Positions 1-11,436 of a stretch of 64,000 nucleotides of DNA are shown here, piece after piece. Where the stretch lies: assembly GCA_030762175.1 (NCBI GenBank), contig JAUJEO010000019.1:688001-752000 (forward strand), read 5' to 3'. The position numbers were made by a program, and so were the translations under genes. The first letter of the stretch is position 1; each line of letters begins with the position of its first letter. Source of the stretch: Metallyticus violacea. Lineage: Eukaryota; Arthropoda; Insecta; Mantodea; Metallyticidae. Below the pieces are notes generated by a model. It saw only the letters and a program-made list of their open reading frames with translations. It searched no databases and was not told where the DNA came from.

Positions 1-1154
1 AATGTAGCAAGTTTCACCTTTCTTAAATATGGTGTAGAAACATCATAGACCAAATAAAACTGCCATCTGTTGATTTAGCACAAAACAATCTTTGTATATC
101 TTGTAAGATTTAAAAAGAAAAGTTATACTTAAAGTGTTCGAAATTAATGCCATTACTGTATGTATTTGATTAGATAAAGGAATAAAAGAGTAATTGATAT
201 TTTGTTTTTCTGGAATTTCACTTTTTCATTATAAACTACTCTTAAAAACCCAATGATATTATTCAAACATATTATAGTTATTACTGAATTAGGAACTTGT
301 TACAGTTTTGCAAAATTTGAATTATAGATCCTCAAACATTAGTGAAGGAATGTCAATGTGATGACTGTAAAAAGAAAAAGTTGATACTTCAATCAAATGA
401 ACCATGGAAAGGAACAAAACAGTTCCTCATGTAAGTACTACCACTTTTATTTGCTAAATTGTGGGTAGGTTAAATATTAAATGTAACTGCAGGAGCCATC
501 CATAAGTTCTGATGTGATGTTTGACTATCAAGCTTACATCTGGGGGTAAAAACAGTATGCATGCTTTTAATAAAAATATATTGGTAAAATATTCATTAAC
601 ACCTATTGGTAGACTTAAAACATTACATATAAGCATAGCAGTAAGGGAGAGGAGATGAACTCAACGCGTTCAAAACTAGTAACTGACCTACCAACCCCCA
701 AATGTGTGTGGATTTTGCAATCCATAATGGTCTTAACATGTAACCCTTAGGTTGCATATAAGTTAAGAGTGGCATTAGTGGCCTTAACAATACTTTTTTT
801 TTAATCTATTTCTACAATTCCGGTACCATTGCACGAAATGATATATGGTAAAATTATATAATTGTTAGCAATTCTGAAAAATAAAGGTGAAACTGCTGAA
901 AGTGATGCCCTGATGTAAAAAAATTGAAGGCATTTAATAATAGAATTCTTAATGATTGAATTTATTTCCTTAGAAAGGAAATAAAATGCTTATCACAGAT
1001 GAAAGCCATGTTAAAAGTTGCTGGAATATCTCCAGTAACCTTTCAGCATTATTATCTGGACCAGTTTTGCTGTCAGAATACAGTCCTGCAGAAAAATCAG
1101 TTCTTATATAATTTAACTGTTAACATTTTTGCCCATTCAGCTTACCTTAAAATC
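1..1154. other. A+T-rich non-coding stretch
   Basis: I see no conserved ORF, splice-bounded exon or recognisable repeat. It may be intronic or 5' of SEC63; the sequence does not decide. Confidence 0.5.
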
Positions 1155-1166
1155 AATGAATAAATT

Positions 1167-1378
1167 CGGGGCGTAAAAATCGTAAGTATGGCTTCCTTCG
1201 GAAGGGAAGTAAAGCCGTGGGTCCCGTGTCGTACATTTACGGCACGATAAAGAACCTCAAGCCTGAAAGAGAGGCCTCTGAGCAAAATTTGTCGGCCGTT
1301 TCACGCCCTGAGTTGAATGGGACGCTGATGACTTGAGCTGTTAAAGAGCGTCCTTAAATAAATCAATAAAAAAAAAAA
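1167..1378 (+). mobile_element. SINE-A copy, 5'-truncated
   Basis: This is the body of the commonest SINE here. It has the GGCTTCCTTCGGAAGGGAAG block, the AGAGGCCTCTGAGCAAAATT block and the GACGCTGATGAC block, and it ends in an A-rich tail. The tRNA-like head is missing. It is flanked by a perfect 12-bp target duplication, AATGAATAAATT, at 1155-1166 and 1379-1390, so the 5' truncation happened at insertion. Confidence 0.9.
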
Positions 1379-1569
1379 AATGAATAAATTACTCCCCTGA
1401 AGTATGCATTTCATACATACATTTGAAACATTCAAATGCAACAAGATGAAGTCATCAGGAGATAATTGGCAGGCCATAGAAAAGCTTTCCGCTAAGGTAA
1501 AAGCTGCTAAATTTGCACCTCTTTTAAACTTTGTGCATGTTGCATGCATGAAAGAGATTAAGGTTTTCT

Positions 1570-1718
1570 ATAATTGATATTACCAATGTTCTTGAAACCG
1601 GTTTTATACATTATGACCAGTAAGTGAAGCATTAAGAGTGTGTGGTTCAACTAAATTATACAAGGATATCAATTATATGATTGGCTTTACTGTGCAAGTT
1701 CCAATTTATATTTTAAGT
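1570..1718 (+). mobile_element. PLE subfamily D, solo 3' end
   Basis: This short insertion holds only the terminus of a Penelope-like element. It has GAAACCGGTT (hammerhead box 2 plus a palindromic stem III), then the tail AGTAAGTGAAGCATTAAGAG and the end-block ATGATTGGCTTTACTGTGCA shared with 6783-6981 and 59822-60045. A 9-bp direct repeat, AGGTTTTCT, at 1561-1569 and 1719-1727 marks the target duplication. Confidence 0.75.
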
Positions 1719-1965
1719 AGGTTTTCTTTTAGCTAACAGGATTTTTCCTTATTTTCTTGTATAATTTCCATAGATTCAATTTTAATTTTGGATAAATATT
1801 TACATTAACTGGTAGTGTAATGCAGTGTGTATAAATATATTTATATATATTTTTATTCTGAACATGATTATGTGCCAGAAATAGCATTATATACAATATA
1901 AATGGTACTTTTGTGTTAACTTGCCAAAAAAAAAGATGCTCTTGCAAAACTCAATATAGTAGTAC

Positions 1966-2238
1966 TTTTTTTTTAGTAATGTTTAACAACTGTTTTCACA
2001 ACTGAGGCAAGTGCTGCACATTCATTGATGTATGAGTTTAAATGATTATTTGAGAAGGGCTTTTTTGTTTTGGGGAAGAAGTGTTCCAGGCTTAAGTTTA
2101 GGGTACCTACCAAGCATTTGTGATTCATGAGGACTAAGAAAAGGTTTGAAAACTCTTACTTGGGGCAATGTTACTGGCAGAGATTGAACATACGACTTGT
2201 TGACAAGCTTATGCCTTAATGACTTTGGCCATCTGTGT
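1966..2238 (-). mobile_element. SINE-B copy, diverged
   Basis: It is an antisense copy of the second SINE family. T-rich start, GTTCCAGGCTTAAGTTTAGG and GGGTACC blocks, ATGAGGACTAAGAAAAGG, and a decayed tRNA-like head ending near GACTTTGGCCATC. It is more diverged than the 20968-21250 and 28248-28524 copies. Confidence 0.75.
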
Positions 2239-2439
2239 CAGTCAGAGACATTATAATGACATTTCATGGCTAGCATTGGAATTTTTAATAAAGACAGTAT
2301 TCATTATTGTAAGTCTAATAGTTAACATTAATGTTCACGTGCTTTCTAAGGCTAAACTAACCAGTTATTCTCATAACAAAGAAATTCAGAATTTCACAGA
2401 ATCCAGTTTCTAACATCAGTAGTATATAACATTAAATAA

Positions 2440-3620
2440 CTATAATAAAACACAATATATAGCATTCAAAACAATTTCCCTAACAAATTGCACTTTGTTG
2501 TAAACCCTCTTACCATAGCACTGTCAATATATTCAAGAACTGAAATTTGTTGGAAATATTTTACATCCCGCCAACCTGCCAAAGTCTTTCAAAACTATAT
2601 ATGAAATACCTTTTAGTGAATCCTAGAAATTGAAGAACCCCAGTGGCTTTCTGCAGCTCATTCTGGCCTCGTGCATGGCCTCTGTTTTAATAGTTAAATT
2701 GTATAATAGTTGACAACTCTGAAAAATAAATGTGGAACCACAGAAAGTGATGCACAGAACTGCCCTTGTGGAAAAAAAATGAAAGACATACATGCAAACA
2801 TGTCAGTGTAATATTGTGCTACATTAATAATGTACTGGTTAAGTGTAAGGGCTGGTGTATCGAACCACAGACTCCAAACTTTTCACTCATGCTGTAATAA
2901 TGCGTCCTTTACTCTTTTATTACAACATCATGCTGTAACAACATTTCCACACTATCTCCTGTTTTAGGTAAATTTAAAATGGACTTGCATGCACTTTAGT
3001 TTCAATAATGGATGAAATGATGGTGCATGTGAGTCTGGAGTTTTTAGCATCTAGTATTACTGGCATTTACTGATTCTGAAAATGCCTTTACTTAGGCAAC
3101 ATGATAATCCTAATATTTTGTGACCTTGTAATATTAGTTCATTAAGTACATCAAACAAATTTTCCCTTGCTAACTTAAAGCTAACCTAGCATGGTACTTT
3201 TTATCACTCAAAGATACGTGCATTTCAGTTGAATTAGGTAACATTTTTTATAAGCATGTAACCACCAAGTTCTTGAAGAAGATGAATGCAATGTGTGAAT
3301 TAATGATTTTGCAAAAAAATTGGTATCCATTTGCATTGAAGGTATTTAGTATTTGCCTTTTCATGAAGAGGGGAACCTCCAGATAAAAACTAAATAAGCA
3401 ATTTCCCAAGTACTATATAAATCTGCACCCTCTGCTTTTGCAGCTGGTATTGACTTGCTGAGCCATAAATATGGCTGATTAGCTGACAACTTTTTGATAC
3501 TCATGTTCAATCATTGAGTCATTCCATGAAAAACCAACCTACTCATAAAACATTCTATACTTAAATTTTTGCAAAAAATTGTGTAATTGTTTATTCAAAG
3601 TAAAACATATTATTGCAACT
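2440..3620. other. Unassigned A+T-rich stretch
   Basis: No coding or repeat assignment. About 2701-2770 resembles 850-910 (both contain the string TGAAAAATAAA followed by GAAAGTGATGC), so an unidentified dispersed repeat is probably present in both places. Confidence 0.4.
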
Positions 3621-3624
3621 TAAA

Positions 3625-5947
3625 CTGGGCAACAGTGAAAATGTTTCGGGCTTAAAAATAGTGAATTTACATGTATTTCCATCTGCTGAATTCAAAAATC
3701 ACCATAAAAATGATAGATTAGCTCTTGTTTTGAAGATAAAGTGACATTTCATTTTTTAGAGTGAAGATTTTAAATTTGGTGGAATTTTTCTTGGGAGTTG
3801 GCACACCTGTCAAATAACAAAACACAAATGCTCTTCAGCTGTTTGTAAGTCATAAACATAGATACTGTTGCTGTGACTGTGAATTACATGTAGTTTCTAC
3901 TCAAATTAATGCAAAATTTCTGGTTCGCAAGTGCTTTTTTAGTGTAAAATTTGTAAAAATGCCACGAAAATGTGTAAATATGGTGAATAACTTTTGTTAT
4001 ATTTGTGGTGAAATAACATTTTCCTCACAGAAACGCAATCTGATGCCTCTTGTAAAGACTGCCTATCAGTATTATTTCGGTATGAAAGTAGGGGACCAGG
4101 ATAAGTCTTGGGCTCCACATATATGTTGCAACGCGTGTTCAGTTACACTGTGAGAATGGCTGAAAAAGAAGAAGCGATATATGGCTTTCGCTGTGCCTAT
4201 GATTTGGCGGGAGCCTACAAACCATACAGATGACTGCTATTTCTGCCTGACTCCACCTATAAAGGCAGCATTGTCTATGAAGAAAAGAACAACAGTTCAG
4301 TACCCGAATCTTCCATCTGCTATTCGACCCATTCCACATTCGGATAGTTTACCAGTTCCTACTCCACCCGAAAATTGTGTGTTTGAAGTAGAAGATGAAG
4401 ACAGTGTGGAACAAGAAGAACCAAACAAGCCTTCTACATCCCATGACCCTTATTTTGAGGGAAAAGATGATAAACCGCACAGACTGAGTCAAGCAGAATT
4501 GAGTGATCTCATTAGAGACCTTGGCCTGTCAAAGGAGAAGGCAGAAATTCTTGGGTCTCGACTACAGCAATGGAATCTTCTCCAAAGTGATGTGAGAATC
4601 TCACAGTACAGAAAATGTCACATGGAACTGCTTTCCTTTTTTGAGAAGAAAAATAATCATATTGTTTGCTGCGACATTAATGGCTTGATGAAGTCTTTGA
4701 ATTTGAACCATGATCCAACTGAATGGAGGCTATTCATAGACTCCTCCAAGCTTAGTTTGAAAGCTGTGTTACTTCACAACGGGAACCATCTTTCATCTAT
4801 TCCTGTTGGTCATGCTGTTCACATGAAGTAGACATATGCAAATATGAAAGCTCTCTTGGACTCAATTAAATATCATGAACACAAATGGAAAATCTGTGGT
4901 AATGTAAAAGTCATTGCCATACTCTTAGGAATGCAACTGGGTTACACAAAGCATTGCTGCTGCTTATGTATGTGGGACAGTAGAGATAGGAAATTGCATT
5001 ATATTAAAGAAGACTGGGCTGCAAGAAATCTTCACCCTAGCGAGAAAAATGTCATTGCCAAACCTCTTGTGGACCCAAAAGCATTCTTCTTCCACCCCTG
5101 CATATCAAGCTGGGTTTGATGAAAAACTTTGCCAAAGCTATGAACCGAGAAGGACGGGCCTTTAAGTACATCAGAGAGAAATTTTTGAAATTAAGTGATG
5201 CAAAAGTTAAGGAAGGCATTTTTGTCGGACCACAATAAGAGAACTTGTAAAGGATCCTGCATTTGACCAAGTTTTGGAAGGGAAAGAAAAGGAAGCTTGG
5301 GAAGCCTTCAAGGGTGTTGTTCATGGATTTTTAGGCAACAAAAGAGATGACAACTACAAGCATTTGGTGACAGTGCTCCTGCAAAAATACCATAACCTTG
5401 GATGCAACATGTCCCTTAATATCCATTTTCTCCATTCCCACCTAGACTTTTTCCCTCCTAGTTGTGGAGCTGTTAGTGATGAACATGGGGAGAGATTCCA
5501 TCAGGACATTTCTGTTATGGAACAAAGATATCAGGGCCGTTGGAATGAAGTAATGCTTGCGGATTACTGTTGGTCTTTGTATAGGGATTCTGCAGAACTC
5601 CATCACAAGAGGCAAGCTAAAAGACGACGAAGTCAATAGGCCATCACGTGATTCTCTTCAGACACGACTATCTGCGAAGTATTTTTCCAGCAATTTAGAA
5701 CTCTTAGCATGTAATTAGCAGTTAAAAAAATCAAATGCACTTTCATTGTTGTTAGCATGTATGTAATTAAAATGTATCCTTTTCTCTCAATCCGTTAATA
5801 TGTAATACTTCCACCTTGTGTATATCATAGAAACTAGAGCTAATAAAAATTTTTCATTGTCATATTTGTTTTTCTCAACCCAAAATTAGTAGGAATTGCA
5901 TCATGAAGTGCTCGAAACATTCAAAAATTATTTTTTTGTTGCCCAGT
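3625..5947 (+). mobile_element. DNA-transposon-like element with short terminal inverted repeats
   Basis: The element brackets the Cys-rich pseudogene at 3959-5636. CTGGGCAACA at 3625-3634 is inverted as TGTTGCCCAG at 5938-5947, and just inside, ATGTTTCGGGC at 3641-3651 is mirrored, with one mismatch and an indel, by GTGCTCGAAACAT at 5908-5920. That is the structure expected of a DNA transposon. I see no clear target duplication. The protein family occurs as many intronless copies in arthropods (recalled, not checked). The superfamily is not assigned. Confidence 0.6.
3959..5636 (+). pseudogene. Cys-rich multicopy arthropod ORF (transposase candidate), decayed
   Basis: One former ORF of about 550 codons starting at ATG 3959. 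The N-terminus has a Cys pattern (CYICG at about residues 14-18, then CCNAC) and CYFC further on, suggesting metal binding. The middle is acidic and charged; the C-terminus carries DEHGERFHQDI, RYQGRW and ADYCWSL. It is broken by an in-frame TGA at 4151, an in-frame TAG at 4829, a frameshift near 5092 (where PPLHIKLGLMK resumes in another frame) and a second one near 5235 (after GPQ, before RELVKDP). I recognise the family as an uncharacterised arthropod repeat protein. A transposase role is inferred from the flanking inverted repeats; no DDE triad could be assigned by eye. Confidence 0.75.
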
Positions 5948-5949
5948 GT

Positions 5950-6770
5950 TATCAAGTTTGAGTTAGTGGATAAGGAAATAAAGAGTGTGTCTAAAATTTC
6001 TCTTAAAGTATACAACAAAGAGGACTTTTTATTTTATATTATAAAGTATAAAATGCCTTTAAACTCATTAAACAATGTCAACTATGTTACAGTAAAAAAT
6101 AATAAATAATAAAAGATGTTATTTTATCCTCTAAAATAGCTTCTTTGATTTTCTTGAAATTTGTTAAAATTATTGCAAATACATTCCTTTCCTCACACAT
6201 TAAATTCTATGATGGGGCAGCTACAAAGGAGTAGTGACTTATTTTGTGATTACAGCAAAATCCATCAGTTTTGGGCTGTATGTTTTGAAAAAATAGCACA
6301 TTAGACTCTTTAACTAACATGGAATACAGTGAACAACTTCCAATTCTTCATTAAATGCTATTTTGCATTTGCAGTGAAGGCTCTTAACCCTTTAATGCCA
6401 TGCATGTTCATGGTTACATTCCAAATACCTTGTTTCCAATGTTTTATATAATAGTGGAGATCATTGTCACTCATTAAATCATATAAAGAATGATGTGACA
6501 ATCCTATTCACTCGTATTATGTTTCTGCCTTTGATCAGTTGTTGTGGTGCTGTTGCAGATTAAAGATTATGCTGAGCTTCAAGTAAGTTTTCCATTTCAT
6601 TTAAAATTATGTTTTCACTATGTAACCCATAGGTTAATAACCTTGTCTGAAAGTATTAATTTTTATTTTACTATGAAATTAAACTATAGATTACAGCATG
6701 TATAGCATCTATACTCATCTGAAACATACTGTTCATGTGAACATGTTAGATGCAAGAATATGCAATAAAC
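5950..6770. other. Unassigned A+T-rich stretch
   Basis: No gene or known repeat seen. The open frame at 5903-6109 begins inside the right inverted repeat of the preceding element and has no recognisable motif. Confidence 0.4.
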
Positions 6771-6782
6771 ATTCTATTGCTT

Positions 6783-6981
6783 AAATGTAAATTGGAACTT
6801 GCACAGTGAAGCCAATCATATTAATTGATATCATTGTATGATTCAGTTGAACTAAATACTCTTTTAAAGCTTCACCAACTTTTCATAAATGTATGGAACC
6901 AGTTTCGAGAACATTTATGAAAAGTAAGTGAGGCTTTAAAAGAGTGTGTAGTTCAACTGAATCATACAATGATATCAATTA
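6783..6981. mobile_element. PLE subfamily D mini-palindrome with 12-bp target duplication
   Basis: A 199-bp insertion bounded by ATTCTATTGCTT at 6771-6782 and 6982-6993. Inside, TTAATTGATATCATTGTATG (6821-6840) is inverted at 6963-6982, and GTTGAACTA with the ACTCTTTTAAAG block is mirrored as well. The left arm also keeps the tail end (GCACAGTGAAGCCAATCAT). It has no coding sequence: it consists of two PLE 3' ends joined centre to centre, including an antisense GGAACCAGTTTCGAG remnant of the ribozyme region. Confidence 0.85.
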
Positions 6982-6993
6982 ATTCTATTGCTT

Positions 6994-8425
6994 GTTCATG
7001 CTTGTGTTATCTTAGATGTTGTCCTACCAGTGTATCATCATACAACACAGTTTATTAATTATTTAGAAGATTATGACATAATTATACAGAGTATAACTGT
7101 TTATATCCTATATTGTTTACAAAAGGGACACAATCCTCCAGGAAAACCTAGACATTCATGAATCTGATTAGCCAATAGGAGACATTAACAATATTTCTAC
7201 ACACCTTCCGTGGCAAGCCTATTTGCTTTGGCTATAAAGTCTCATGTCTAAACATTCAATTGTTTAGAATTTGACATTTATTAAGGAAAAATTCACATGG
7301 CAGTTCTAATTATAAGGAACACTGTGGAAAGTTTGCTGTTGCAATGGTGCAGATGCTCGGTTAGCTCCCTTGCCTTTCCAATTAATTTTGACAGTCTTTT
7401 TCTGGAATGGCTCTTTTTAAAGCTTATGGATATGACACTATATGGATGTTTAGAGACAATAGAAATTCTTAAAGAACATTATCATGCCTTCAAAAGAAGC
7501 GAGGAAATAGCCATAAGGTACACATGCTATGGCAGAGAAATTTGATGGCATAAATATTGTATGTTGGGCAGATAACTCAATGCTTACCTTAGCATCAACA
7601 CATGTAGTTCAGTCAGCTTCTTCAGGATCAAGGTATTCACAAGCAGCAAAATGGAAAGTAAGCACTAGTTGACTTAAAATGTAGAAATGAGCGGAACTAA
7701 TAGAATAGCCCAAAATATATTAAAATGTATATGAAATGAAGGTATTTACTGTTTAGTGATACTGATGAATCTACACTTCATCTAGCATTTCTACAGTAAC
7801 AGAGAAATTACTGGAGTTACCATAATATGTTTTGTTATGTTAATAATAGAGACATTTGGGAGCAATATTTCTCCCAAGTTTGAACAAATTAAAGATTTTT
7901 TAAAAAAGAGATTTGAAATGTTTCAAATACAAACATATTATTGCAGTAATGGAACATAAGGGATATTTTCTACTGTGTCAAATGAAAGGGCATTTTATGG
8001 TACGCACACATTTCCTAACTTAGGTAAGGGTACAAATATTTAAAAATGAATTGTATCCCTACACAATTTTTGCATTTAGGATGCTCAACTTTTACATCCT
8101 TTATAGTGGATACTAAAAACAAGAAAGCCAAATTAATTAAGTGTATTACTAAGTGTATACCTAACAATGAACATGTACACCAAATGTTTAAAAAGTCTGA
8201 GATGGTGAAGGTCAAATTTGTCTTGAGTTTGTTCATTTTTCATGGAATAACTCTTCTGTTACTTAGAGAATACATAAATATATAATACTATAAACGTCCT
8301 GCATGCACAGGTAATATGAATAATATTACTTTTATGTTATGGTATCAGATGGGATATATACTTGCCCAAACAACCACTACCTGTGTCATTGTCATGGACA
8401 GCATGACTATTATAAAGAGACAATG
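6994..8425. other. Unassigned stretch
   Basis: Contains an 82-codon open frame at 7297-7545 with no recognisable domain and no convincing splice context. Otherwise A+T-rich sequence with no feature I can support. Confidence 0.4.
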
Positions 8426-8430
8426 ACATA

Positions 8431-8770
8431 ATGAGAGTAAGTCAAAAAGTAAGTTTCCTTAATTTTTTATAGGTGAATGGGTAAAGACAGGTCAAGATTA
8501 AAACCACTATTTTATTTCAACACCATCTATTTATTTTTCCATGTAATCACCAAAGTTATTTAAACATTTGTCATAGCACAAAGTAATTTTTTCTAAATTC
8601 ATAAGAATGGTGCTCTTTTTATTGAACAATTTCAACGTTTGGTCTCTGACAGAGTCAAAATTAGACATTTTTGTTAGTTTCCTAAACAGATAAAAGTTGG
8701 TGATTGGGGGGGAACATATTGCCTGTGCCAGCTGTCTAATTAGCCATTTGGAAACGTTTGACCTTCTGTA
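8431..8770 (-). mobile_element. Mariner-like element, 3' fragment
   Basis: Starts with a mariner-type terminus (ATGAGAGTAAGTCAAAAAGT, preceded by TA). Reading leftwards it encodes the characteristic transposase C-terminus LCYDKCLNNFGDYMEK followed by a stop at about 8537-8585. The rest of the transposase is missing or too decayed to follow. Confidence 0.8.
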
Positions 8771-8863
8771 AATTCACAACACCAATTTCACACCTATAGG
8801 ATGGATATTACTCCTGTACTAGACACAGACACAATGCATCATTGGATGTTTACAGGTTCAGGG

Positions 8864-8887
8864 TTTTTTTTTTTTTTTTTTTTTTTT
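8864..8887. repeat. Poly-T run
   Basis: A homopolymer of about 24 T. It could be the antisense tail of a lost retroposed copy, but nothing recognisable follows it. Confidence 0.8.
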
Positions 8888-9180
8888 GCATCATTCCTCT
8901 CCCTTCCTTGACCACTCATTAAATATACTCATCATTTTGTAACTCTCACAGCATGTATATTCCTTGGCAAAGAACAGAATTGCTGTACAATACCTGTAGA
9001 TGAATTTCTAATTCAATTCGATAAACTTTTATGTAGATATGTAACAAAACAGTCACAAGTCTTATTGCAGGTGACCCAAAAATAAATAACTCCTTAAATA
9101 GGGAATATAAAAAGCTGAATGAACTTTTTTCATACCTATAATTTTAAAAGTTTGATTTGTAAACTTACAAGAGTAACTAA

Positions 9181-9398
9181 TTTTTTTTTGGAATGGTGTT
9201 TAATGCCTGTTTTTACTACTGAGGCACCACAGGCAGTGAACACTGATGATGCATGAAATGAAATGATATATTGGGAACAGGATTTCTTTTTTTTTTAAAA
9301 TAGTGAACATTCCAGGCATAAGTTTAGGGTACCTATCTGACATTTGCTATTTATGAGGACTGAGGAAAACTTTGAAAAAACCTCATTCATGAAGGACG
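9181..9398 (-). mobile_element. SINE-B copy, head truncated
   Basis: Antisense SINE-B: T run, then TACTGAGGCACCACAGGCAG, ATTCCAGGCATAAGTTTAGG, GGTACC, and ATGAGGACTGAGGAAAAC. It stops at the GGACGG just before the mariner starting near 9399, so the tRNA-like head is absent. Confidence 0.85.
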
Positions 9399-10450
9399 GT
9401 AGTTGTTTGTAGTAGTGCCGCAAGCATGGTGAACTGAAAATTATGGCAGCGCATTAACCTCAAATTCCTCCTGAAATTAAGAGGTGTATACTGATAATGC
9501 TATGTTGTGTGCGTGAGTTTTTGAATGACACAAATGGTTTTCAGAAGGTTGGGAAGAGGTTGAAGATGATGAACGTTTCGGTCAATCTGTAAGTTTAAGA
9601 ACTGAAGTGAACATTCAGAAAATTAATGAAATGGTGTGGAAAGACCAACATCTGAGCAATTGGATGATCGCAGGGATGGTGAACATGAATAATGAGACAG
9701 TAAGACAAATTTTGCATGATGAATTAAACATGACAAAAGTATGTGCAAAACTGGTTCTGAAAAACCTCTCGGAACAAAAAGACCATTGGAAGAACATTTG
9801 CTCTGACGTCATAGAACCAGACTTGCTCACACGCGTCATCACATGTGATGAAACATGGATCTTCCAGTACGACCCAGAAACAAAATCAATGCACTGGAAG
9901 ACTCCCACATCACCCATAATGAAAAAAGCACAAAGGAGCAAGTCACAACTGAAGGCAATGCTGATAATTTTTTTCGATATCAGGGGTATTATCATGACTG
10001 AATGGGTGCCTGAGGGTCAAACCGTTAATCAGAAATACTACAAAGAAGTCCTAATCAAGCTGAGGGAAAGAGTAAGACCAGATTTGTAGAAGAACAATGC
10101 ATAGATTCTGCATCAGGACAATGTGCCAGCCCACAATGCTGTATCTGTAAAACGGTTTTAGCAGATAAGCGCATTCCTGTACTTGAACATTCTCTGTATT
10201 CACCAGATCTGGCTCCTGTGACTTCTATCTGTTCCCAAAAGTGAAAAGAGCATTGAAGGGAACTCATTTTCTGTCTGTTGAAGAGATAAAAGCAAAAACG
10301 GCAGTTATTGAAGAGGCTGACATTGGATGACCTACATCATTGCTTTGAACAATGGAAGACACATATGCAGTGGTGCATAGATAGGGGAGAAGTGTATATT
10401 GAAGGGGATAAAAGTTAGTTGTAACTTTGTTAGCAGTAAATCACATTTCT
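9399..10450 (+). mobile_element. Mariner-like element (DD34D type), decayed
   Basis: Coding region of a mariner whose transposase is described separately. Terminal inverted repeats were not identified with confidence. The left end abuts a SINE-B fragment and the right end runs into a LINE 3' tail. Confidence 0.75.
9607..10425 (+). pseudogene. Mariner transposase, broken
   Basis: DNA transposase of the mariner family. The 160-codon frame from 9607 carries the helix-turn-helix end (MVNMNNETVRQILHDELNM), the first catalytic Asp in VITCDETWI (about 9837-9863) and the EWVPEGQTVNQ block. It ends at a stop at 10087. Further bits continue with lesions: LHQDNVPAHNAVSVKRF holds the second Asp (about 10110-10160), then SPDLAPCDFYLFPKVK holds the third (about 10199-10245, needing a 1-base correction), and the C-terminal WCIDRGEVYIEGDKS ends near 10415. 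At least two stops and one frameshift make it inactive. Confidence 0.88.
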
Positions 10451-10455
10451 GACAC

Positions 10456-10745
10456 CAGTCTCGTTATTTATGCTCCACACCTATATAACAAATTGCCAAA
10501 TGAAATTAAACAAATATCTGGAACCAAATTTAAAATAAAATTAAAAATACTTATAATCAACAAATGTCTGTATAGGCTAGATGAATTGTAAACTCACCTG
10601 TAAATAGTCTTTGTAGTTTTTTAGGTTTTCACTATTTTATGCTTAATTTTAATTTTTAATTTTGACAATGTCAAAATTTGTAATTTGCCAGAATTTGTAA
10701 TCAAATCTATTGGCAATAATTAGTATAATAATTTATTATTGTTAT
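10456..10745 (+). mobile_element. LINE 3' end fragment
   Basis: Encodes a typical C-terminal tail of a CR1/Jockey-like reverse transcriptase protein: LYNKLPNEIKQISGTKFKIK at about 10485-10544, with a stop near 10590. A TTATTATTGTTATT-type tail follows. 5'-truncated. Confidence 0.7.
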
Positions 10746-11164
10746 TAAGTGTTTACACACCAGCGGGTTCATAAGTTTCAGTTGGCTGCTTGCCCTTGAA
10801 TTGGAGTAATAAAATTGCAAAACATGCTTTTTGACTTGCCTTCATATTCTTAGTACTTATAACTAACACGCATTTGCTGAATCTGCTTCCTTCTGAAACA
10901 TAGCCTAATCATTTATTATTTAAACTATGTTTGTTAAGCTGAAGCATATCTATGAGTTAAATGTTTAAAATGTACCAACAAAAGAGCCTTAATGAGCAAC
11001 TGTGCAACTAATGACTAGGGACCAGATTATTCATGCACTAAAATTTGCAAGATATGTGTGTGTTTATGCCATTAAAACTTTAGATAAATGCAGCGATATA
11101 TGCAGTTAAAACCAACCTTTGCATAATTATAAATGTTACCAAAGCTCTTTATTTTTGTCATAAT

Positions 11165-11436
11165 CATACTTGCCTCATAGACCCAAAATTGCGTGTTCAG
11201 TTCCGGCCATAATCAATGGATGTTTTGGGGCATAAAAATCCTAAGTATGGTTTTCCTTCGGAAGGGAAGTAAAGTCATGAATCCCATGTCATAGATTTAT
11301 GGCACGAAAAAGAACTTCAAGGTTGAAAAAAAGAGGCCTCTGAGCAAAATTTATTGGCCATTTCATGCCCTGAATTGAATGGGGCGCGCTGATGACCTGA
11401 GATGTTAAATGGCATCCGTAAATAAACCAAATCAAC
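11165..11436 (+). mobile_element. SINE-A copy
   Basis: Partial tRNA-like head (CTTGCCTCATAGACCCAAAA and GTTCAGTTCCGGCC, a decayed B box), then the CTTCGGAAGGGAAGTAAAG block, the GAGGCCTCTGAGCAAAATT block and GCGCTGATGACCTGAGATG. Moderately diverged. Confidence 0.85.

Noticed and set aside
7297..7545. 82-codon frame as a host exon
   Set aside because: No homology recognised and no acceptor/donor pair with fitting phase to SEC63.
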